64,000 nt of DNA from Ecdyonurus torrentis (GCA_949318235.1 OX439127.1:9705427-9769426), one strand, 5' to 3'; positions 29,238 to 53,095 are shown, counted from the stretch's first letter. Notes: a model not told the origin generated them from the letters alone. Numbers and translations: made by a program.

Positions 29238-31319
29238 TTAATTTGATCTCAATCGAGTAATAACATTTTTGAAAGGACTAATTAGTATTCTACAACCTAA
29301 GATCAAAATAATAAAAGAATACATTAAGCTATAACCCTCATTAGCATTTCTAACAAACCAGTTGGAGTAAAAGCCTAAAGCAATAGAAATTAATCCTAAT
29401 AAAAATGCTATTATACCAAAAAATGAATGCATGGCTTTCATTAATGAAGGTCGAATGTAAGATTTTAATTTTATTGAATACAAAGCAGCAGTGCCTCCAA
29501 AACTAGTTCCAGCTACTGTACATACTGCTATTAATCCCATAAAACCATGCCATGTCACAAAGTGTGGACTATTTTTATTATACTTATTTATTACAATAGC
29601 CAAAAAGCCAATTGCAATAAGGGAAGATGCAATAACTTGCAATATCCAGTGTGCTGTTGTTTTCTTAAAGTTCCTCAAAACAGGTAAACTGTCTTGAGAA
29701 AAGACCAGGATTGCCTCCATCATGAAGAGCAAATACTGGAAAGAAATAAAATCGAAAATTAATATCCATTGGTAAGATAAGCAGTATAGCTACATTAACA
29801 GACAAAGTAAGTTACAAAGCATTGGATGGAAAAATCATAAATGTAGCAACATAGCCACAAAGTTAACACAGGTCAAGGTAGAGAGCGGTCGGGTGTGGTG
29901 GGTGGCAAAAATATATTGAAATGTTGCCTTTTACTTCCTTTGTTTGTAACTTATTGTGTCTGTATCGGTACATACACTCCTCCCGAAAAGATGTGACCAT
30001 AATTATATTCAAAGTTTCCACATATATTTAACATTGGAAGACATGAACTCTGTTCGGTTAGATTTATTTGGGAGGAGTGTACTGTACAGCTCTGGCCAAC
30101 AGTTAGAGAATGGGGCAGCGGGTTGCGTTTTCTCATAAAGATAACATAGTGTGGTTGCAGGTTGCCTATGCAAATCGTTCTCAAACTTTTGGCCAGAGCT
30201 GTACATACATTCATATTCATACATATACATACGTTTTGTTATATATGATATGTATGTGTTAAATGTCATATAATTAATAATAAGGAAAGGTTAAAAATAT
30301 AGGAACTAAATAGGTAGTATGGTCACCGCATTCTTCTTATGTAGGGGGTGCAGGGGAGGTGAAAAACAACCTTTGTAGGCCTATGATTGGCGTGGAGAGA
30401 AAATCACTTTTGCGGAGATGCCCAAAGTCACTTCGACAGCCAATCTAAGCGGCGCATTACAACGTCTCAGAAAATCATTAATTAATAATATTAATCAACT
30501 GAGGAGGATATTCATAGATTTAAAAACAATAGCTGATTTGTTTAGGCATGCCATGATATTATTTTTATGTCCTGGCAATTTGTATTAGTTGCGCTATGAT
30601 TTATTAAAGTGACCCCTTTTAACATGGATTTAGATAGGACGGTGTGAAGCAAAAAACCGCTTTTGGTGAATCGACTGTACTACCTTTATAGTTTGGTTTG
30701 AATTAATAATCAAAGAAAAGAATACGAGAAACCAACAAGCACCTTATTACAATGAGGTCCGTAGCTTGGTGAAAATCTTGATGGCACAGAGGTTACACAA
30801 ATGTTTACAAGTTAACTAAGACGTTTCAAGGGCAACAGCCCTCTTCTTCACTCTAAGCAACTGAAGAAGAGGGATGTTGCCCTCGAAACGTCTTAGTTAA
30901 CTTGTAAATGTAAATATTTGTGTAACCTCTGTGCCATCAAGACTTTCACCAAGCTATGGACCTCATCGTGGAAAGGCGCTTGTTGGTTTCTCCTGTCCTT
31001 TTCTTTTATTGTGATATATGTATAAATGCATACATATGTAGTCTATTGTTATTATTTGTTATTTTAAAATTGAACTATGTATATGAATAAATATACTTAC
31101 TCCCATAGCCATACATGCTGGATGCAATGAGAAAAGACGGACTTCATCAAAAGCAAGGTAAACAACATGTAAAATAATTATAACAATGGTAAGTCGACTG
31201 ATGATACCCATAATTTTAGTAAATATGCCACGTGTATCTACACTATAAGAAACACTTGGTGTGGTGTTATCACTTAACTGTGAGAATTCAAAATTTTCAT
31301 TATCATTTTGAATAGACAT
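29238..31319 (-). CDS. Cytochrome b561 domain-containing protein, CYB561D2-like transmembrane reductase
   Basis: Two exons, 31319-31101 and 29735-29238, join in phase 0 to 238 aa. The junction runs from SLHPACMAMG to YLLFMMEAILVF, as expected inside the second membrane helix of the family. The family moves electrons across membranes (ascorbate- or ferri-reductase type) through two b haems. The expected ligands are all present: H66 (SLHP), H102 (AHW), H136 (WHG) and H176 (MHS). Six hydrophobic helices can be drawn, the N-terminal 38 residues are polar, and there is no signal peptide. Length fits the roughly 220-aa D1/D2 subgroup, not the longer CYB561 proteins. The 1.36-kb intron contains a Tc1-like MITE and one foldback. 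Subgroup assignment (D2 rather than D1) is less sure than the family. Confidence 0.93.
30087..30201. mobile_element. Tc1/mariner-type MITE, CAGCTCTGGCC ends (copy 1)
   Basis: Inverted ends CAGCTCTGGCCAA... and ...TTGGCCAGAGCTG, TA on each side (30085-30086, 30202-30203). The 115-bp interior is shared with the copy at 32149-32268, including TTTTCTCATAAAGATAACAT. Lies in the intron of the b561 gene. Confidence 0.85.
30700..31010. mobile_element. Foldback element, type B-like arms
   Basis: Arms containing AACCAACAAGCACCTTA, GTCCGTAGCTTGGTGAAAAT and GTTAACTAAGACGTTTC face their inverses, ending near 31003 in TGTCCTTTTCTTT. The centre is GAAGAAGAGGG. The left border AAAGAAAAGAATACGAGAAA matches the foldback family, but the tail hairpin is not clear. 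Lies in the intron of the b561 gene. Confidence 0.65.
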
Positions 31320-32148
31320 CGACCCCTCTTGTTATTTTTTTGATAAAGTTCCCTCTTTACTACAGCTATAGAAAGTCCACAATGAAAGGATTAGATTAAC
31401 TACTGTATGTATGTATGTACTGTACATACACACAATACTGTTATCACATTATTTTATTTACACGATATAATATTGCCCAGCTCCCTACACCAACACAAAC
31501 ACAGATAACGCAAATGTGAATAAACTGCAGACACAGCAGAATGGGTGTAACTCTGTTTACAAAACACAGAAACGTGAAATGCCCAGAAAATCAATGAAAT
31601 ATATTACCAGCTGTTATTATGTGATATCCATTTTTTGTAGACAACTTCATCTTGTTTTTTTCAACTCTGCTCAAAGTGCTTTAACAATCTTAACAAATCA
31701 ATCAAGTTTCAAGGTAAAGTGGAAATTAATTTAAAATTTTATTGTGTTTACTCATCCTCATCTTTATATAGCAAGTCAAGTGTGTGTGTGTACTGTGTTT
31801 ATGTATGTACGTATGAGAAAGGAAAGAAAAATTACCTACTGAATTTGTTGCAACCTTTATTTTAATATTCCTACGTATGTATGTACTGTACAGTCGATCA
31901 GCTTATAATAGTAAAGCGTACATAAGTGTCTCAACTCTCGACATAATATCATAAGCATGCATAATCATGTACATAATACATGTACCCATTACTGTAATGC
32001 ATAATGTGATATTCATTATAATATACATATGGATTGCATGCATATACTGCAGTCATGTAATGTGTGTGTATGCACAACTGTAAATACAGTACACATATTA
32101 TGTATGTTTACAATGATCAGCGCTGTTCCATGTTCCATCATGTACATA

Positions 32149-32268
32149 CAGCTCTGGCCAAAAGTTCCCGAACGGGGCAGCGGCGGCCGCTGCGTTTTCT
32201 CATAAAGATAACATAGTGTGGCTGCGAGTTGCCTATGCAAATCGTTCGGGAACTTTTGGCCAGAGCTG
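32149..32268. mobile_element. Tc1/mariner-type MITE, CAGCTCTGGCC ends (copy 2)
   Basis: Same family as 30087-30201: longer inverted ends (CAGCTCTGGCCAAAAGTTCC and inverse), TA at 32147-32148 and 32269-32270. A GC-rich insert, GCGGCGGCCGC, sits in the left part. Non-coding. Confidence 0.85.
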
Positions 32269-32488
32269 TAGATATACATACATAATATGTACTGTATAAG
32301 TATGCATATATGTTATTACATATAATATGATGTATTGACATAATTATCACATTATAGCGTACATATATATACCCCCCCCCCCCCTTCCTGCTTGCTTTCA
32401 TTACATCATCCAAAGCAATAAGAATGCTTCTGAAATGTTAAAATTAGAACTTATGCACGCAAAGTCTCAACACACATAACACATATTA

Positions 32489-32756
32489 TGCTGTGTTCAC
32501 ATTGAGCTTTTTGTAATTGGAATTGTTAATTGTACTTAATTACAGTCAACCGGGGTGAAATTGAAAGCCAATCACAGAGCTGCTTTTAAAGTGCTACCTG
32601 TGTCAAGTGAGATAGGGAAAAGTGAAAGCTTGCATGCACATGATTGGAGTTTCAATTTCACCCCGGTTGACTGTATTTGATTAAAATAACATGCATTCTT
32701 ATGGAACTCACTTAATTAACAATTACACTAAGAAAAAGCTCAATGCGAACACAGCA
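32489..32756. mobile_element. Foldback MITE interrupted by another MITE
   Basis: Outer arms TGCTGTGTTCACATTGAGC (32489-32507) and the inverse of TGCTGTGTTCGCATTGAGC (ending 32756). The arms continue with AATTGTTAATT on both sides and are split by the TA-flanked inner element at 32543-32673. Confidence 0.75.
32543..32673. mobile_element. TA-flanked MITE nested inside the foldback
   Basis: About 24-bp perfect terminal inverted repeats beginning CAGTCAACCGGGGTGAAATT, TA on both sides (32541-32542, 32674-32675), 131 bp in all, non-coding. Tc1/mariner-type by target and end structure. Confidence 0.85.
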
Positions 32757-32810
32757 ATATGCATACATATGTATGTACAGCTTTTGTAAGTTTCCAAACG
32801 GGATGTCGCG

Positions 32811-33283
32811 TCACCCTCTCATTCTAAGAATTTGCTAACATATTGTGAGCATTGCAATGTTCAACGTATGTTAAATAACACTTCTTCTATGCTCTTGTTT
32901 GGGGTTCATTGCTCAGCTCCTCCAAGTAAAATATAAAAATAATAGAGAGCATAATTGAGAATCTTTCAAAAGAGTGTGGCCTTCTGTAAAGAAGGTGGCT
33001 GTGGCTTAATCAAATGGCCTTCCAGACTGAACCTACCCGATTAGTGGCCACCCGATTAGGCCACAGCCACCCTCTTTACAGATTCTCAATTCTGCCCTCT
33101 CTAATTATTATTAGTATTATTATAATTTGTTATCTGGGCTGGTAGATCTATCAACTTCAAACATACTTCATAGAAGTTGTACGGACGTGGTGACCTCTTG
33201 GTCACAAAATTTTGGAACCGCACAAATAGGTAGCATGCTTTGAGGGACCCCTGAACAAAATAATGACCTGACTGAGGGGGTGA
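32811..33283. mobile_element. Non-autonomous repeat with TCACCCTCTC end (copy 2), carrying an internal hairpin
   Basis: The ends and right third match the 15311-15555 copy. The extra length comes from an inverted pair at about 32942-33105 (GAGAATCT, AAGGTGGCTGTGG and their inverses), which looks like a later insertion. Confidence 0.65.
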
Positions 33284-33384
33284 CCCAATACTATATATAT
33301 TTATATATTTGGAACATGAAGCATTTTGTGTATGTACATATTTACTGATTTTATTTCTGTAACAGATTTATTGTATTATTTCAG

Positions 33385-33441
33385 AAATTGGCTTGAAAGA
33401 AGAGTTTTTTTTTTTTTGTTGTTGATTGAAACAAAAACAAA
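33385..33441 (+). other. 5' untranslated part of the first AMPK alpha coding exon
   Basis: TTGTATTATTTCAG at 33371-33384 is a plausible 3' splice site just before the AMPK alpha start codon. This suggests a further non-coding exon upstream. An unspliced leader is also possible. Confidence 0.35.
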
Positions 33442-43677
<10,236 letters not shown>

Positions 43678-45477
43678 AATAATGCCTGATATATCTCGCA
43701 TTTAATTCCACTTTCACTCTCAACCAAGCACCAGTACTCATAGTGCCATAAAGTGGAGAAATATTTTTCAAGTTTTGCCTATAGTGTTAATCAATTTTCA
43801 GCCGTTAAGTGGCAATAAGTAGTAGATATAATAAGGGATAATGGTTTTGTAAGTTGAAGTATCAAGCTGCCAGGGTGTGGCACTCAGGTTAATATGCACT
43901 TTTGTTCTTTTAAAAATAGTCTAATTCAAAGGACCAAGGAAAATATTAAATTCATAAAATTATCTCTGATTATATTTTGCATAAATAAGTAATAACATTT
44001 GTTTGCTTTCTATAATAGTGAGTGGCAAAATTAATCACCACTGGTCAGTGGCTTTTTGTACACAACAAAAATGCATCTGTAATATATTATATTCAAAAAG
44101 TCATACAATTCAGAGAAATTATATAATATAGGTACGTTTCACCTTTTGACAATATTAATTAAGTTATACGATGCATTTTTCAAGGAAAGAGGAGTGCCAT
44201 AATGAAACTGTAATTTTAAATTTGACGTGTTATCACAACCACAATTTTGTCAAAAGCATGTTGGGCATCATTCTTGTTTACCATTAGGTTTTTAGCTTCA
44301 CAAGCTTTTGTGAAAGTTTTGTATTGGAAAGTTTTATTTTATTTTTTTTTATTTAAAATTAAGTTTTTGGGTACAGTACCTTGGAAGTATTTTCATAACT
44401 AGTGATCTAAATTGCCTACCTATATTTGTGGCATTGTAGTTTTGTGATAAGTTACTTTTGACATACATATTTTAAACTTATTGTTATGCTTACTTCCGGG
44501 GTAGAAGCCAACATCCCTGCATCTGAGTACACAGTTTCAAAAATAAAGTAAAAGTAACAGAATTTAAATATTTATAAAACTAAAACACATTAATACAATA
44601 AAATTTTTCAGAAAATACAAAAAAAAAAAAAAAAAAAAAAAGTATAATTATGTTAATACTAAAACCAATGTGACAATTTTTTTGGAGCTGTTCGGAGTTT
44701 AAAAAATGTGTTCCATTATGCAGGTTACAAGCATATGGGCACAAAACAGATCCTTTTTTCTATACTAGCAGGTTTCTAGATTAAGTTTGATTAATTAAAT
44801 TTTTATTACCAACACATTTTATAATAATTTAATGATAATAATAATCAATTTATATAACACTCAAATTATACTCAATTACATTAACTCTTTGCTACTTTAT
44901 ATTTTTACCTTTTGTGTATGTTTTGCAGTGTATTATGTTGTCAATTTTTGTTATGTTGCCACATTTCATAATAAGTTTTTTTTTTTTTTTTTTTTTCAAA
45001 CTTATTCACAAATTTTAACTATGCCTATATAATCTGATTTTGCATATTGCATATTTTATTAATTTTTAACAGAAAAAAAAAATGCTAATAATATACTAAT
45101 AAATTTAAACTGCGTAGTTAGGGTAGTTGTTAATAAGATCTTTAATAGTGATATGTGTTATTTTAATTATATTGTAATTTTCTATTAATTAAGGAATGCA
45201 TTTTTTTTTTCTTATTCACTTTCAATGTGGTGGCAATACAGACACCATCAAACTGTATTTTACTCTGTGCATTGTTATTATAGTGTAAGTTCATTTTAGA
45301 TTTTATTCCTTGTATTGTCATTTTGTCGGTATTTTATGTAAGTCTTGTCTTTGGTTTTGTCTTCTCTTGGTGTAGTTTATTATCATCTTGAATTAATATT
45401 TTTTAACTACTTCCATTTTTCTGTTGTGTTGAATTATAATAAAAAAAATTGTAATATAGAATAAGGTATAAATTCGA

Positions 45478-45745
45478 GGAAAAACCCATCGCAGTTAGAT
45501 AAATGTTCAAAAGTTAATTCATTGAAAGAAAATAGTAGAACGATTAGATGTGTTGAATTGAAAAGTAATAAAACACAAAGATTCTCTAATTTATAGATTG
45601 TTGAGAGATGGGATCAAATTTCTAGCATAGGTTGCTAGAGATCTACGCTAGCAATTTGATCCCATCTCCCAGTATTCTATAAATTAGAGTATCTTTGCAT
45701 TTTATTACTTTTCAATTCAATATACTCACTAATTGTTGTACAATT
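45478..45745 (-). mobile_element. Foldback-with-tail element, type C
   Basis: Tail AACCCATCGCAGTT, then type C arms (GATTCTCTAATTTATAGA, GGGATCAAAT and inverses) around the loop GCTAGAGATCTACGCTAGC. Ends before GTTGTACAAT. A clear target duplication was not found. Confidence 0.6.
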
Positions 45746-46904
45746 TTGTTTTGAATAATCTATTTTTTATTTAACTGAATAAGACAAGAACTTTCATGAT
45801 TAATATCAGATTCTTAGTTTCATTAAATATTTAAATCAGTTGGGATTCCGTAATTGAGTAAAATAAAAACTTTGTGACATGATGAGGTGCTGAAATGCTC
45901 ATTCCAATATTGGTATGTTTAATAATTTGTGTTTTTCTAGAAAAAAAAAAACTGTTTATAACATTCTACATAAAATATTGGTTTATTGGTGTTGTTATTC
46001 ACTTTGTGCTTTGTGTTTGAGCAAACGAAGCACTTTATTTTAGAATCTTTTAACCGATGTATCGTTAGTAGTTCTATATTACTTGGAAATCTTTTGTAAG
46101 CAATGAATGTAATTGTATTAATAATATTGTGTTACCATTTGTATTAATCTTAAAAATAAAACTATATATATTGTTACTTGCTATATTTTTGTCTATTGTT
46201 TTATGTCTTAACTTGTACCTTTTTTAAGTTAATGGGCTATTACTTATCGTACAGTTATATCAACCTATAATTACATATAGCGGGTGGGAGGTATAGAGGT
46301 AGAATTGATTTAAAATAAATCTCAAAATTTTTAATTAGAAAAAAAAAAAAAAAAAAAAAACTTGTTCATTAAATCTAGTGTATATAATTCATTTTCATAA
46401 AGCGATGGAGTAATATTCATCTGATACAAGGTTATTACAATAATCTAGGTTATCATGCAAGCTTAATTGCATCTGGCATATATATAAATAAATAATAAAG
46501 ATAAATTAGATTGTTGCTGCTTTCATTCTTGTTCAATAAAATAGCAGTGAATCTTTTACTACGTATTAATACAGATATTCTGCTATAGTTTGAAGGTTTT
46601 CAATTTCTTATAGATAAATAATTAACAATTTATAAATTTTCTTTCACAATGCACATAAGATTCTATGTAAATTGCCTTAAAAAATATATTATGGAAAAAA
46701 AAAAAAAAAAAAAAAAGCCTCTGCATCTCATGTTTCTTGTGAAAAGTGGTTTAAAACTAACTGTAAGAGGTTTATTAATAAATGTTAAAGTAATTTAAAG
46801 GTATCAATTCTTTTCTACAAAAATCAATATGTATGTTTCGTTGATGAACCTAATTTTTACATAAACCCTTTCAGCGTAAAAAAAAAAAAAAGTACATAAT
46901 ATCG

Positions 46905-47304
<400 letters not shown>

Positions 47305-49361
47305 AGAGAGAGAGAGAGAGAAGAAGAAGAAGAAAGAAGAAAATCACAACTTTCTTACTTTATATTATACTGTGCGTGTCAACAATTATAATGTATAATC
47401 AATTCTGCTGGCGTGAAGAAAGGAAATGGCAATAATGTAAGTATGGTATGGCAGCACGTATGTCTAGTATGTCTGCTAGGGGAAGCAGGGGCGAGACAAT
47501 TTTTCCTAATCCAAGATTTCATATACCAATCAACTTATAATTATGAATTTTTAATTTAATACAATTAATTTTTTTGAATATAATATATAGTCTTTATTAT
47601 AACGTTTAACTTACAGATATAGTAGTTGATGTCATACATTTCTTGTGATTTTGACTGTTTTTTTGGTTCATATTCAGTCAGGGACATATACCTGAAATGT
47701 CAAAATGAAAATGCAACAGGGAAAAATGTAACTTTTCATTGAATAAAAATCGTGTAGATAAATCGCAATATTAAGTAATGGAATCCACTACCATATAAAA
47801 TATTTTTTATGTATATAATATATATAATAATAAAAGTTATTATGGACTGTGGAAACGATAATTTTGTGTCAAACCGTCCAAAAATCTATTTTAAATTTTT
47901 TAACCAAATTGGAATATTACCCTGGAAAAGGTGTGTCATGGTATGTGCCTTCACGCTACCTTTACCCTGGAACCTCTATATATATAATTATATATATGCA
48001 TATGCATGTGTAATAAGTCTGAATAAAAAAAAAAAAAAAAAAAATGATATTTTGGGATTTGTGTCATACGTACACTAAATAAAATAATTACAAGAACTTT
48101 ATTTTTCTTTTCCAAACTCTCTGAACAAATAGATTGATTTAATCTAAAATTTAATACATATAATAGAGTAAAAATTTCATTCAATTTATGGATTTCTATG
48201 GGATTTCTCTATGTACATGTTAGATTTAACTAATTAGACTTTTTTGGACTATAGGAAATACACAGAAATATAAATATATGCCAAGCAAACAAACAAACAA
48301 GAAATAACAATAAAAAATAAATAAATTTTCTAAGTTTCATTTTTATTGATATTTGATCATATACAATAATTAATGCTGTACAATAATTGCTATATACACA
48401 TTATAAAATATAGCCACGCGGATTACATACGACATAATACATTATAACGAATTGAAATTTATGATTTATTTTAAAAATTGAAATGTAAATCATTATTCTT
48501 TATACAGATTTGTGCTTTGATTAAAGTATTCAACAAAAACGCAGGGAAAAACGTTACTGAATTTAATTCACCTATTGTAATTATGCAGACATTATTTGAG
48601 AGGAGCATGTAAATTAGATGCATTTTCATACAAAGAATTTAATATTTTTATGAGCTTTTAGTTTGAACATTTTACAAATGATTGATGGTGAAATTCTGCA
48701 CCCTTAGCAAATAATAAATAAATATTCACATAATTATGATTTTATTAAGACATTAAAAAAAGAAGTTAATTTTATGTATCATATTTATATCGTCATTTCT
48801 CATTTCAAGTATATATACTGGGACAAAAATTGTCACATTGGCTATTTGCGTAGCGGCTGCACACAAAGCTACGTCTAAAATCCTTTTATTGCTAATATAG
48901 CTGTCGTTTTCAAAGTCGAAACAACTTTATTTTACACATTCCATACTAATTTTAAACTTAATCGCAAAATTAGTAATATTTCTCACACATAACAATCATA
49001 AATAAGGCGTAAGAATTCGACGTGAAATTAAAGAAGCTTTTATTTTATCTTAAAATTCTCTATTTTTTTTTACTTATTTATATAGAAGTTGTGTCTTGTA
49101 TACCACACACTTGCAATTATTTTATAAATAGGTCTTACATTTTTTTTTTTTTTTTTTTTTTACAAACACGCGATATTATTTAATTATTCAAATTGTTATG
49201 TATGTGAAAATTATTTCATTTTTCAATTTTTATATAGGCCTATATGCTATATAAAATTATCGAGGCATTTGCCTGTGTAAGTATAAATTGCAGTATTTTC
49301 TGCTTCTTAAGTAGCTGAATTTTAAAGTTTCATTAATAATATTTTAATGAATTTAAGAGAG

Positions 49362-49362
<1 letters not shown>

Positions 49363-49451
<89 letters not shown>
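49363..49451. repeat. (AG)n microsatellite
   Basis: About 85 bp of GA dinucleotide, nearly pure, downstream of ELK. Confidence 0.95.
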
Positions 49452-49453
<2 letters not shown>

Positions 49454-49721
49454 AGCATGCCTATAATTCATAAACGTGATGTTTGTCAGATTTGCATTAT
49501 TCACTCATCTTATTTTTTTTTTTTGTTCACGTATTTAGTGCAATAATAATAATAATAAATGAAAGGGCGAGAACGATTGAAATCTAATAGATTTGCAACT
49601 TTTTAAATTCGAATCAAAAAGTTTAAAATGACTTGGTTTTGCACTTAAAATTTGACAAAAATTATATATGTTTATTGTTGTGTTATTTTCTTGATATATG
49701 TATGAGATTTATATTATACTG

Positions 49722-49728
<7 letters not shown>

Positions 49729-49795
<67 letters not shown>
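49729..49795. repeat. (TA)n microsatellite
   Basis: Pure TA dinucleotide of about 66 bp. Confidence 0.95.
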
Positions 49796-49799
<4 letters not shown>

Positions 49800-50510
49800 A
49801 TAATATAAATCATATACACCTAACCAAAGAAATTAACAGCGTTTTAATTTTTTGCTATTCAATCGTTGATTGACATTTTCTATATAATTGTTTAACTATC
49901 GATCGAGATCAACAGCAGTCGAGAGGTAAGAAAGTACAATGATTGAGTGACAAATTATAATAAAAACAATGATTAAAAGGCAGAAGTATATTTGAAGAAA
50001 AAACAAAGACAAGTATTTTGCATTTAAGAATGATTAAAAAAGAACTAAATTAATTTTATGGCATATTCCTTATAATTAACAAAATAGAAAATTCAGACTT
50101 TTAAAGAAATAATATGTGGTAAAATCATCATTTTACCTTTAAAATAAACAGTCATTTATACATTTGGAACATATCTCATTATATTATTTATGAGGGGGGA
50201 TTTATTTTTATTTTTTATTATTATTTTTTTAATATACTGTATATCACATCCATTTCCTAAGACTGCAGCTTATTCACTTTAAAAACTGAATATATACACT
50301 AAATTATCATCACGATATCTAGTTTTTATTGTCATAATAAGGTATAATTTTTTGTTGGTTTTATGTAGGGATATGCATGCGTATTCTACTGTATTAACAG
50401 ACAGTACTATTCTACATATTAAATACAGAAGAATGTACACTTGATGCGACTGTAATACATGTGTGTCAGTATATACCCTGCTCATTATACGTGTTGATGT
50501 AATTATTTAG

Positions 50511-52202
50511 TTATTGAATTACAGAAATTGAGGAGTGTTTAGTGGGAGAAATAAGTGCCAAGGGTGCTTCTCCCACGGTTGAGTTAAAATTGAATAACTG
50601 TGGAGGAGGCATTGGTAATGGAGTCTGGGATGAAAATTGATGGAGAGCATTAGGAAACTGAAAATGAGAACTTGTTGTGTAACAAGGGCTGAGACCATTT
50701 GCTAGTGGGCTTAAAGAACTCCAGAAATGCAGCGGCCCAATTGGAGTTTTCGCTGCAAATGCTTGGAATTGAGGTGAATTTAAAGTAACAATAGGTGTAT
50801 GAAGGGATGATGCAGATAGAGTTGACCTTGGTCGTGATGCAGATACCATGCTTTCAATTGCTAATGGACTGGGTTTGATTTTAGTGGCACGAGGTCGACG
50901 TATTGGAGAACGACATCGTTCCTCAATGGCGGAACGTCTAGAACTCTTCATGTCTAAATTTATAGGTTGGCAAGGAGAAATAGAGAGTTCACTGCTTGCA
51001 GAAGAAGATACTTCTTCATCTCGTAATGAGACTGGAGGACTAGTTGGAAGTCTTTTCCAAAAGTCGTTTGTGAATGGCGAGAGAGCAAAAGGTGAACGAA
51101 GATCTGGGCAGAGTGTGCTTACACTTCGCTTGCAGACAGATGCATGTAGAGAGGAGCAACGCTCTAAAAAGTTTTCACTGGACAGCATTGGGTTTGGGGT
51201 AAATGCTCCAAGTGAATATGCAGATGCAGGTCTCGAGTAATAGAAACCTTTAGTGTAAGGACTAGCGCTCTGTTGTAAGCTCTCCATCTTTACTCGAAAT
51301 GGAATTTTGTTTTCCATCTTCACAATTTCAGGGAAGGACACAAATCTGTAAATCAAATGGTAAAAAAAAAAAAGTAAATAAAACAAAATAGAAGTTGTTA
51401 ATGCAACAGACTTAGATTAATTTTAAAATAGCAATAATGTTTATATATATATAATATATCTGAGGACCTAAGAACCGTTTCAGTTTGCATATTAAATGGG
51501 AGGGTTAAGTACGAATTTTATGATATAATATTTTTGACAATCGAAAACCAATAAAAATTAGTTGTCTTTTACATTAATATGTCCATAAAAGACTCACTGA
51601 AACTAAAGCATGACTATGCAACGCGGTTTGTATTAAATTGTAGAGCCGGAAACAATTAATAACGCGCCTTATATATATACTGTGCGGCCTTGCGCGTCAG
51701 GCTCGCGGCAACGTCATAAAATAGTCTCCACAAGCATCGGCAACTCATACACCCGCCTGCTGTGCACTTATACATGAGGGTGGGTATCAGTTAATTAACT
51801 AGAGTGACTGACAAATATACACCAGCAGATCAAACAATTGACTTAAATTAAATGTCACACATTAAATTTTAAATTAAGTAATGCATACAGATGTTGACTA
51901 AATAAGTTACAGAAAAAAGAAAAGAATTACTAAAAATAATAAAAATATATTTACCTATATACAAATTTTTGTCCTAGAACTTTCTTTATAATATTTTTAT
52001 CGTAATAATATCTTAGTGCACGACTAAGTTTGTCATAATTCATATTAGTTTTATTTTTTCTCATTCCCCAAAGTCGAGCTACTTCTTCAGCGTTGACGAG
52101 CTTAAATTCTCCATCGGAGTTGGTCCATGTGATGATGGACGAGTATTGATTCGATAAAAGGAGTTCCAGCAAAAATTGCCACAAGGTTATGTTTGTCTCC
52201 AT
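50511..52202 (-). CDS. ELK: ELK/TCF-type ETS transcription factor
   Basis: Two coding exons, 52202-51955 and 51345-50511, join in phase to 360 aa. Residues 5-86 are an N-terminal ETS domain ([59 protein letters not shown]), the placement and sequence of the ELK1/3/4 and LIN-1 group. Residues 289-314 match the ELK C-box: [15 protein letters not shown], then FQFP at 311-314, the ERK docking motif, with two SP phospho-sites. A basic stretch followed by PSPL (235-244) resembles the D-type MAPK docking site. PINLD (210-214) resembles the CtBP-binding motif of NET/ELK3. A B-box for SRF is not certain; the aromatic 113-131 segment is a candidate. The acceptor just before the ATG (CCAG at 52211-52208) shows an upstream non-coding exon. 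The protein should act in the nucleus as an ERK-switched regulator. Confidence 0.95.
51346..51954 (-). other. ELK intron with a GC-richer patch
   Basis: This intron between the two ELK coding exons contains a locally GC-rich stretch at about 51640-51790. On the minus strand the patch includes TTTATGACGTTGC (a CRE-like TGACG). No coding frame was found. Whether the patch is regulatory is unknown. Confidence 0.35.
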
Positions 52203-53095
52203 GATACCTGGAAAAAAAAATTGAAAAACAAAATTTAATGTGATATTATCATATTTAATAAAAGAAATATTTCTTTTAAGTTCAGACAATTCAGTTAAAC
52301 TCAAATAAAAACTACCCTATAATAAATATATAATATAATATGTTACACTTTATAAACTTTTGTGGGTTCCTTACATATTTATCGTTTGAAACTGGAGTAG
52401 AAGTAATATAAACGTTATCAATTACCAGTAATGGTTAGTATATCATACTTTTTTTAATTTTTGTTTCAAAGATTGAAATTAAAAAAAAAAAAAGTTGTCG
52501 TAGTTTCTGTGGCGCACTACTTACAATCATCATTTAATATCACTTTATTTAGCATTATAAGTGAGATCTTGTTAGCATTGCATATTTTTAATTGTTTTTA
52601 ATTTGATCTACAAAGGTTATCTTTTGCCCAAGTCAACAATCAAATAATAATAAATACGTAGTACATTTTCGTTCAACTTTTCAACATTTCAGACTTCTAT
52701 AATGCTGATATCTCAAACCATTTTTTTCTTCTTACAAATACATGTATAAGGCTTCTCTTATAACTCTTGCGTCAATTATTTTATTTCATGAAAAGTATAA
52801 AATAAAAAGTAAGCTATGCTTCTCAAAAAAGAAATACACGCAAACATAACATACTCACAAGCTTGCATTTATATACATAATACATAGCATATTTTTAAAT
52901 TGTTACCTCGTCTTGAGTTATTATGTTATTATCTGCAACACCAATTTATTTATTTATTTTTCTCTGATATTTTTCATTGATTAAGTGCGCCTCTGATTTC
53001 TCTGTACGTAAAAGGTTGATCGTAATACCGTAAATGATAAAAGATAGTACGAGTGCAATATGTGCAATATGCATTGGCGCACTCCTAGCTCCTAC

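Larger units (their letters stand above)
31320..33384. other. Divergent spacer between the b561 gene and AMPK alpha
   Basis: The two genes point away from each other, so both promoters should lie here. No CpG-rich core or initiator stands out. It contains repeated GTATGTATGTACTGTAC motifs (31405-31430, 31875-31895), a MITE at 32149-32268, the nested pair at 32489-32756 and a larger repeat at 32811-33283. A first non-coding exon of AMPK alpha is implied but not located. Confidence 0.45.

Noticed and set aside
49322..49504. Leu-Ser repeat frames over (AG)n and (TC)n, also at 63121-63388
   Set aside because: Simple-sequence artefacts with no flanking conserved residues.
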